From Ferdinandcohnia sp047246645 (lineage in GTDB: Bacteria; Bacillota; Bacilli; Bacillales; Bacillaceae_L), in NCBI RefSeq assembly GCF_047246645.1, contig NZ_JBFOKR010000003.1, positions 186,001 through 250,000 on the forward strand: a stretch of DNA of 64,000 nucleotides, in the 5' to 3' direction. Numbering within the stretch: the stretch's first letter is position 1; every line of letters starts with the position of its first letter. Made by a program: the position numbers and the translations under genes. The notes beneath the pieces were generated by a model. It worked only from the letters and a program-made list of their open reading frames with translations, was not told the DNA's origin and made no database searches. Positions 58,548 to 64,000 of the stretch are shown piece by piece.

Positions 58548-59224
58548 GTCAAGTGCTTAAACGACCGTCTAAGGAATTAATTGAAGGTTTTAAGGAAGTG
58601 TCCACACCAAATGTTTCGGACGCACTAGATAAACTCGGATTAAAAAGTGGTGTTTGCGGAATTCGTCCTTTATATGATTGCGAAAAAATTGTAGGTCCAG
58701 CCATTACGATGAAGGTTATTCCATATGGACCAGATGTACCAAAGGGGCATATGGGAGCTGATGCATTAGATGCTGCTGAACCGGGCGATATCATTGTAAT
58801 TGATAATGGTGGTCGTACAGATCAAAACTGTTGGGGCGAGATTTTAGCCTTTGCTGCTCAGCAAATTGGTGTGTCTGGAGTCATTATTGATGGTGCAGCT
58901 CGAGATATTGATATTATTAGTGAAATTAAGTTTCCTGTCTATGCTAAAGGAACGGTTCCATTCACTGCAAGAGGAAGAAATGTTCAAGGTGGGTTTAACT
59001 GTACAATTCAAGTTGCAGGTGCACAGGTTCGACCAGTCGACATTATTATGGCTGATGTAAATGGGGTTGTAGTCATTCCGCTTGAACATGCAGAAGAAGT
59101 TCTCCGAATAAGTAAGGAAATTTTTGATCGTGAATTAGAGATTGTGCGCTTGTTGAAGGCGGGTATTCCTTTTTCCGAAGTTGACCGTCAATCAGGCTAT
59201 GATAAGATGCTCGAAAAAAAATAA
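58544..59224 (+). CDS. RraA-like protein (4-hydroxy-4-methyl-2-oxoglutarate aldolase family), copy 2
   Basis: 226 residues from the ATG at 58544, after AAAGGAGGAAAA; the frame extends to 58505 without a site. Core motifs: STPNVSDALDKLGLKSGVCG, IDNGGRTDQNCWGEILAFAA and GVIIDGAARDIDIISEIKFP with the Arg-Asp pair that binds substrate and Mg2+. Family enzymes cleave 4-hydroxy-2-oxo acids to pyruvate and a second oxo acid, or decarboxylate oxaloacetate. Second of three paralogues in this cluster. Confidence 0.9.
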   Translation: MSQVLKRPSKELIEGFKEVSTPNVSDALDKLGLKSGVCGIRPLYDCEKIVGPAITMKVIPYGPDVPKGHMGADALDAAEPGDIIVIDNGGRTDQNCWGEILAFAAQQIGVSGVIIDGAARDIDIISEIKFPVYAKGTVPFTARGRNVQGGFNCTIQVAGAQVRPVDIIMADVNGVVVIPLEHAEEVLRISKEIFDRELEIVRLLKAGIPFSEVDRQSGYDKMLEKK

Positions 59225-59250
59225 GAATGTAAGGAAAAGGAGGCAAAATG

Positions 59251-60492
59251 ATGTTTTTAACTGATGAAGAAAAAGCTATGTTACACGGTGATAAAGGACC
59301 TTCCGTCCAAAAGGCAATGGAGATATTAGTAGCTCTTGGTGAAAGTTTCGGTGCAGAGCGCTTAATTGAAGTAAATAGTGTTCATATGGCTGGATCATCT
59401 ATTGTTGTAGCAGGTGATGCAGGGACTAAATTTGTTGAAAATATTTCGAAGCAAGGTGCAAAATTCGTTACAAAAGTAACAACGAATCCTACCGCAATCG
59501 ACCCAGATAAATGGAGAGAAATAGGGATAGATGAAGAAGATACAGCTCTACAAAATAGACTTTCAGATTCATATAAAAGCATGGGTGCAAATGCTTGTAA
59601 TACATGTACACCTTACCTGGTAGGAAATACACCACGATTTGGAGAGCATCTTGCATGGGGGGAATCTTCCGCGGTTGTATATGCAAACTCAGTATTCGGA
59701 GCAAGAACAAATCGTGAAGGCGGTCCAAGTGCTCTCGCATCATCACTAACTGGTAGAACACCATTATACGGATTCCATTTAACAGAAAATCGTTATGGGA
59801 AGGTATTAGTAAAACTTGAAGCAGAATTAAATGATATGACGGATTATGGAACACTTGGTTATTTCGTCGGAAAGCAGGTAGGTCAAGATACTCCTGTTTT
59901 TGAAGGGATGCCAAAGTCTCCAACATTAGACGAACAAAAAGCTCTTAGTGCTGCGTTAGCATCCTCTGGATCAGTAAGTATGTTTCATTCTGTTGGAATT
60001 ACACCTGAAGCTCCAACCTTAGAAGCGGCATTTGGTGGAAACGAGCCTGAGAAAGTTCTAGTGTTTACGGAAGCAGAGAAACAAAAGGCAGTAGCTGAGC
60101 TAGATAAAGAACCTACAGACCACGTAGATTGGATTCAAATCGGTTGTCCGAATGCAAGCGTAGAGGAAATTAAAGCTGTAGCTGAAGCGCTAGAAGGAAA
60201 AGTAGTCCATCCAGATGTAACATTATGGGTGACAACATCACAAGCGATGTATGCCATGGCAGCAAGAGTAGGATATGTGCAAGCAATTGAAGAAGCAGGT
60301 GGTACAGTAATTAGAGAAACATGCCCATTTTTAGCGAGAACAAGACAATTTGCACCTGAGAAAGGCTATAAAACCCTTACTACTAATTCTGCGAAAATGG
60401 CATTCTATGCACCAGGTATGTTTGGGTTACCTGCTCATTTTGGGAATTTAGAGAAGGTCATGAAGGCTGCTATCACAGGAACTTGGGGGTAA
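59251..60492 (+). CDS. Aconitase X catalytic (large) subunit
   Basis: 413 residues; the ATG at 59251 sits seven bases after GGAGG, and an ATG at 59248 is also possible. The start FLTDEEKAMLHGDKGPSVQK and the region ANACNTCTPYLVGNTPRFGE followed by GESSAVVYANSVFGARTNRE are diagnostic of AcnX; IQIGCPNASVEEIKAVAEAL and IRETCPFLARTRQF supply further conserved cysteines. Characterised AcnX enzymes dehydrate cis-3-hydroxy-L-proline (bacteria) or mevalonate 5-phosphate (archaea). Nothing nearby points to either substrate, so the reaction here is an open dehydration. The swivel subunit follows after five bases. Confidence 0.93.
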   Translation: MFLTDEEKAMLHGDKGPSVQKAMEILVALGESFGAERLIEVNSVHMAGSSIVVAGDAGTKFVENISKQGAKFVTKVTTNPTAIDPDKWREIGIDEEDTALQNRLSDSYKSMGANACNTCTPYLVGNTPRFGEHLAWGESSAVVYANSVFGARTNREGGPSALASSLTGRTPLYGFHLTENRYGKVLVKLEAELNDMTDYGTLGYFVGKQVGQDTPVFEGMPKSPTLDEQKALSAALASSGSVSMFHSVGITPEAPTLEAAFGGNEPEKVLVFTEAEKQKAVAELDKEPTDHVDWIQIGCPNASVEEIKAVAEALEGKVVHPDVTLWVTTSQAMYAMAARVGYVQAIEEAGGTVIRETCPFLARTRQFAPEKGYKTLTTNSAKMAFYAPGMFGLPAHFGNLEKVMKAAITGTWG

Positions 60493-60497
60493 GGTAA

Positions 60498-60959
60498 ATG
60501 ACAAATGAAAAAATCGTTTTAAAAGGACGTAAGATTGTAAAAGGAAATGCAAAAGGAGAAGCAATTGTAGCAAGTGAAGCAATAAGTTTTAACGGTGGTG
60601 TTGATAATTTAACAGGTATTGTAACTGAACCTGGTCACCAGCTCGAGGGCAAAAATATTGCAGGAAAGATTTTAGTATTTACAACAGGAAAGGGTTCTAC
60701 TGGAGGCTCTTATAAAATTTACGATATGGCAGAGCGTGGTACAGCTCCATTAGCTTTTATTCAAGTATCACCAGAATCTGTTACGACAATTGGCGCGATT
60801 ATTGGAAATATTCCAGTTGTCGCTGGTTGTGACCAAGATCCAACGGTTGTCATTTCAACAGGTGATTATATCGAAGTAGATGCTGATTTAGGAGAAGTGA
60901 TTGTGACAAAAGGTAAACAAAGCTCTGTTAGTGATGAACAAACTGAAGTGACTCGTTAA
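60498..60959 (+). CDS. Aconitase X swivel (small) subunit, DUF126
   Basis: 153 residues, ATG start after GGGGGTAAGG. The conserved aconitase-swivel features are KGRKIVKGNAKGEAIVASEA, GKILVFTTGKGSTGGSYKIY and TIGAIIGNIPVVAGCDQDPT. It pairs with the large subunit to form the two-subunit type of AcnX. Confidence 0.93.
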   Translation: MTNEKIVLKGRKIVKGNAKGEAIVASEAISFNGGVDNLTGIVTEPGHQLEGKNIAGKILVFTTGKGSTGGSYKIYDMAERGTAPLAFIQVSPESVTTIGAIIGNIPVVAGCDQDPTVVISTGDYIEVDADLGEVIVTKGKQSSVSDEQTEVTR

Positions 60960-60995
60960 CAATAACATACGTAAATGTGAATGGAGGATTTGAAA

Positions 60996-61673
60996 ATGTC
61001 TATGGCTACTAGAGAATTAGTTCAAGAGTTTATGAAACTATCGACTCCTACTGTTTCTGATGCGCTTGATAAGTTAAAGATACGTGGTGGTTGCGAAGGC
61101 ATAACACCAATCGTTTTAGGTAAAAAAATGGTAGGTCCAGCTTACACTGTTAAATATGTTCCAATCGGAGAGGATAAGGGAACTGTTGGTAACTTTATAG
61201 ATGACGTAGAGATGGGAGATGTAATTGTATTAGACAATGAAGGACGTACAGATTGCACGGTTTGGGGCGACATCTTAACATATGTGGCTACAAATAAAGG
61301 AATATCTGGAACAGCAATTAATGGTGTTTGTCGCGATGTTGATGGAATTCGTAGCATGGGCTATCCGATGTTTACACGTGGACATTTTATGGTAACAGGT
61401 AAGGACCGTGTTATGGTCCATTCCGTAAATGAAACCGTTTCTTTAGCTAATGTCCAAGTACGTCCACGAGATCTTGTAATGGGTGACGAAAGTGGAGTGT
61501 TGGTTATCCCGCACAATCGTGCTGAAGAAGTTCTAATTATTGCAAACGAAATTGAAGAAGCAGAACAAGGTATCATTAATGAAATCAAGAATGGCAGTAG
61601 CTTAACAGAGGCTCGTGCCAAATATAAATATGATGAATTACAGCGTGCAGCGTCTAAGGAGGTTGTACAGTGA
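60996..61673 (+). CDS. RraA-like protein (aldolase family), copy 3
   Basis: 225 residues from the ATG at 60996, eight bases after GGAGG; an ATG at 60981 overlaps that site. Core motifs: STPTVSDALDKLKIRGGCEG, LDNEGRTDCTVWGDILTYVA and GTAINGVCRDVDGIRSMGYP. It is clearly closer to copy 2 than to copy 1. The stop overlaps the PrpD-type gene start (GTGA), so translation of the two is coupled. Confidence 0.9.
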   Translation: MSMATRELVQEFMKLSTPTVSDALDKLKIRGGCEGITPIVLGKKMVGPAYTVKYVPIGEDKGTVGNFIDDVEMGDVIVLDNEGRTDCTVWGDILTYVATNKGISGTAINGVCRDVDGIRSMGYPMFTRGHFMVTGKDRVMVHSVNETVSLANVQVRPRDLVMGDESGVLVIPHNRAEEVLIIANEIEEAEQGIINEIKNGSSLTEARAKYKYDELQRAASKEVVQ

Positions 61674-63046
61674 AAACTGAAACAAAGAAATCCCAAACAT
61701 TAGCATTAGCCCAAAAGGTAGCTAATACCCGTTTTGAAGATTTACCAGCTGAAGTTATACATGAAGCAAAACGAAGAATCGCAGATGTAATTGGGATAGG
61801 ATTATCTGGTTCAACTAGCATTGCTGGGAAGAAAATTACTGAGTTCTCATTAAATAAAGGTGGTTCTGGTAAAACAACTCTTTGGGGGTCTAACGTTTCA
61901 ACGACCCCTGAGTTTGCTGCATTGGCAAATGGAACCATGACATTCCATATGGAATTAGATGATGTACATCGTACATCACATACTCACCCTGGTGTAACAG
62001 TTATTCCTGCTGCCCTTGCATTATGTGAAGAACATGGGCTTAGCGGTAAAGATCTATTGCTGGCAACAGTACTTGGCTATGATGTTGAGATTCGAGTAGG
62101 TCTAGCGGTGAGCCCGTCTATTTATGTTGATCGTACGTATCTAGCTCCTGGAACATTAGGAATCTTTGGAGCAACTGCAGCGACAGCAAAGCTTCTTAAT
62201 TTTAATGTTGAAAAAACAGCAGGTGCATTAGGAACAGCTTCGTATATTGGACCACTTGCACCATTTGAATCGTTCCGCTTAGGGGCACCTGCAAAGGATA
62301 CGATTATGGGCTGGGCAAATTATTCGGGAATTTACGCAACCTTATTATCTGATGTAGGCTTTGATGGACCAGAATCAGCCATGGAAGGAGACTTCGGATA
62401 TTATAAAACTGTGGCAAATAAATTTGATGGTGATCGTATTTATAATGGACTATCAGATGGCTTTGAAATTATGAATACTGGTATTAAGCCTTATGCATGC
62501 TGCAGACAACATCATACAGCAATTGATGCAGTGTTAGAGTTAAGAGAAAAGCATAATTTAGTTCCTGAAGACATTGAGAAAATCACACATCGTACATTTG
62601 TTGTAGGTGCTCGCGGTACAGAGAAATGTCCAACTTCAATACCTGCAGCAAAATATAGTGCTCCATATACAATTGCCGTTGCTCTTACGTATGGCCGTGC
62701 ATGGAGAGATGAATATTCTCAAGAACAGATTAAAAATCTTAGACTAATAGAGCTAGCATCAAAGGTTGAAGTTTTAGCAGATCAAGAACTAGATGCTTTA
62801 TATGATGAAAAATGGCCTAGTATTATTGAGATTACAACAAAGAAAAAAGATGTGCTTGTGGCTAGATACGATTTACCAAAGGGTGAGCCTGAAAATCCTG
62901 TTTCAGATGAAGAACTAAAAGAAAAATTCATGTCATTAACAACAGATTTATTTTCAAGTGACCATGCAGAATCCATTTGGGATAAAATTTTCAAAGTAGA
63001 TCAATTAGAAGATATTTCTGAACTTACAAATTTACTAAAAGCTTAA
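61670..63046 (+). CDS. MmgE/PrpD family protein (2-methylcitrate dehydratase type)
   Basis: 458 residues, GTG start after TAAGGAGGTTG, overlapping the previous stop. The family is recognised by FAALANGTMTFHMELDDVHR, SHTHPGVTVIPAALALCEEH, GYDVEIRVGLAV and NTGIKPYACCRQHHTAIDAV, all near-invariant and close to the active site. Known members dehydrate 2-methylcitrate, isomerise aconitate-like acids or epimerise iminodisuccinate. Here it is coupled to RraA and AcnX genes, suggesting dehydration or isomerisation of a branched carboxylate. Confidence 0.92.
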   Translation: MKTETKKSQTLALAQKVANTRFEDLPAEVIHEAKRRIADVIGIGLSGSTSIAGKKITEFSLNKGGSGKTTLWGSNVSTTPEFAALANGTMTFHMELDDVHRTSHTHPGVTVIPAALALCEEHGLSGKDLLLATVLGYDVEIRVGLAVSPSIYVDRTYLAPGTLGIFGATAATAKLLNFNVEKTAGALGTASYIGPLAPFESFRLGAPAKDTIMGWANYSGIYATLLSDVGFDGPESAMEGDFGYYKTVANKFDGDRIYNGLSDGFEIMNTGIKPYACCRQHHTAIDAVLELREKHNLVPEDIEKITHRTFVVGARGTEKCPTSIPAAKYSAPYTIAVALTYGRAWRDEYSQEQIKNLRLIELASKVEVLADQELDALYDEKWPSIIEITTKKKDVLVARYDLPKGEPENPVSDEELKEKFMSLTTDLFSSDHAESIWDKIFKVDQLEDISELTNLLKA

Positions 63047-63062
63047 AATTTAATGGATAAGT

Positions 63063-63105
63063 AATAAGCTGATTAACAGGTTCTTACTGTTAACGGCTTA
63101 TTATT
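63063..63105 (+). terminator. Hairpin after the PrpD-type gene, possible terminator
   Basis: AATAAGC..TTAACAG (63063-63079) pairs with CTGTTAA..GCTTATT (63087-63102) with one internal mismatch; the T-run is weak (ATTTGTTT), so read-through to the symporter gene is likely. Confidence 0.5.
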
Positions 63106-63137
63106 TGTTTATATTGTGGGATTTAGGAGGAATAAGG

Positions 63138-64000
63138 ATGTTAACAACTTTAAACAAACAATTAGAAAAATGGTTACCTTTCTTGACCCCAGCAAGCGTG
63201 GTAACCGGAGTATTACTAAGTACATTCCTTCTATCTCTCGATGTGATTGTTCCATGGGTTTTCGCCATCATGACCTTTTCTGGAGCAATCAATTCCTCCT
63301 TCAAATCTCTGCAACATACTATTTCACATCCATTTCCAATACTTGTTGCTCTTTTTATTTTACATATATTAATGCCTACATGGGCTTGGATAGTAGGTCA
63401 TATAACATTTCCTGAAGATAGTCTTACGGTAACTGGATTTATTCTCGGGGTTGTAATACCAACTGGGATTACTAGTTTTATCTGGGTTGCCATGCGAAAA
63501 GGGAATACAGCTCTTACGCTATCTGTGATTATTATAGACACGATGTTGTCACCATTTATTGTGCCAGCCAGTATGACTATTTTTGTTGGTGCCAATGTTG
63601 AAATAGACATTTTAAATATGATGAAAGGTCTATTTTTCATGATCGTCATCCCTTCCATATTAGGAATGGTGGTCAATCATATTATGAAAAGCGAAACTAG
63701 GACAACATTTTCAACGTGGCTGTCTCCAGTCTCTAAGCTCGGAATCGTCTTTGTCGTAGTTATCAATAGTGCTGAAATAGCCCCATATTTACGGGAAGTA
63801 AATCTAAAACTACTGGCAATTGCAGTTGTTGTATTTTGTATTGCTTTTAGTGGGTACTTATTTGCGTATTTGATAGGGAAACTTTTAAAATTTGAACAAC
63901 AAAATCTAGTCTGTCTTATCTTCACTGGTGGTATGAGGAATATCGGTGCTGGTGTAGTAATTGCCGTTTCCTTTTTTCCACCACAAACAGCAGTACCTGT
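63138..64000 (+). CDS. Bile acid:sodium symporter (BASS) family transporter, 3' end beyond window
   Basis: 287 codons are visible from the ATG at 63138, which follows TAGGAGGAATAAGG; no stop occurs before the right edge. About eight membrane segments, with the family features VIVPWVFAIMTFSGAINSSF, FILGVVIPTGITSFIWVAMR and FTGGMRNIGAGVVIAVSFFP. BASS proteins import organic anions with Na+. As the last visible gene of the cluster it may be a second route for the same substrate or for a product such as pyruvate or pantoate. Confidence 0.88.
   Translation, partial: MLTTLNKQLEKWLPFLTPASVVTGVLLSTFLLSLDVIVPWVFAIMTFSGAINSSFKSLQHTISHPFPILVALFILHILMPTWAWIVGHITFPEDSLTVTGFILGVVIPTGITSFIWVAMRKGNTALTLSVIIIDTMLSPFIVPASMTIFVGANVEIDILNMMKGLFFMIVIPSILGMVVNHIMKSETRTTFSTWLSPVSKLGIVFVVVINSAEIAPYLREVNLKLLAIAVVVFCIAFSGYLFAYLIGKLLKFEQQNLVCLIFTGGMRNIGAGVVIAVSFFPPQTAVP

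Noticed and set aside
59251..60959. cis-3-hydroxyproline catabolism
   Set aside because: AcnX alone suggests it, but proline racemase/epimerase, ornithine cyclodeaminase-like reductase and amino-acid uptake genes are absent from the window.

Overview
The window is low-GC DNA with Bacillus-type ribosome-binding sites and many intrinsic terminators. It carries a ytcD/ytbD/ytbE block arranged as in Bacillus subtilis, several Bacillaceae-only small families (DUF4083, DUF4256, DUF6376, DUF2935, IDEAL) and a spore-appendage (Ena, DUF3992) subunit. It therefore comes from an aerobic, spore-forming member of the Bacillaceae; I cannot name the genus. One scaffold gap of 100 N lies inside a tandem repeat at 33641-33740. 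No tRNA, rRNA, CRISPR array or intact transposase was seen.

Layout. 1-3.7 kb: edge of a 2-oxoacid oxidoreductase gene and small conserved genes. 3.9-7.2 kb: ECF sigma factor, putative membrane anti-sigma factor, ABC ATPase and permease in one operon. 7.2-13.1 kb: a short tandem repeat, an ECF-promoter lipoprotein, GNAT and TPR genes, a frameshifted gene, a SET protein and a secreted subtilase. 13.4-21.3 kb: an IS200/IS605-like palindromic element, MATE exporter, atypical SDR, vanadium-haloperoxidase-like protein, DUF1062, hydrolase, kinase-like protein and the Ena subunit. 21.4-27.0 kb: a five-gene Opp/Dpp peptide importer. 27-31.7 kb: two hypothetical proteins, the HxlR/MFS/aldo-keto reductase block and an HD protein. 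31.7-34.3 kb: repeat-rich DNA, a MarR/GNAT pair, an orphan Fur-type promoter and the gap. 34.3-43 kb: nitroreductase, a second ECF sigma/anti-sigma pair, cupredoxin, LprI-like lipoprotein and YibE/F pair. 43-52 kb: small genes, several gene relics, a ferritin/peroxiredoxin operon, a chemoreceptor and an EamA exporter. 52.2-64 kb: a catabolic cluster run by a GntR/FCD regulator.

The most notable find is on the minus strand at 45801-46418. A peroxiredoxin looks like two ORFs only because the peroxidatic cysteine codon is TGA. Directly after this TGA lies a hairpin with a GGUC apical loop and a bulged U, the hallmarks of a bacterial SECIS element. I read the gene as an intact selenocysteine peroxiredoxin, co-transcribed with a ferritin.

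The second notable region is the 52.2-64 kb cluster. A divergent GntR gene with two identical TTGTATACAA core operators faces a tripartite tricarboxylate transporter, three RraA-like aldolase genes (one broken by an in-frame TAA), a two-subunit aconitase X, an MmgE/PrpD dehydratase and a BASS-type transporter. Two dehydrogenase genes lie behind the regulator. This looks like uptake, dehydration and retro-aldol cleavage of an unidentified hydroxy-di/tricarboxylic acid.
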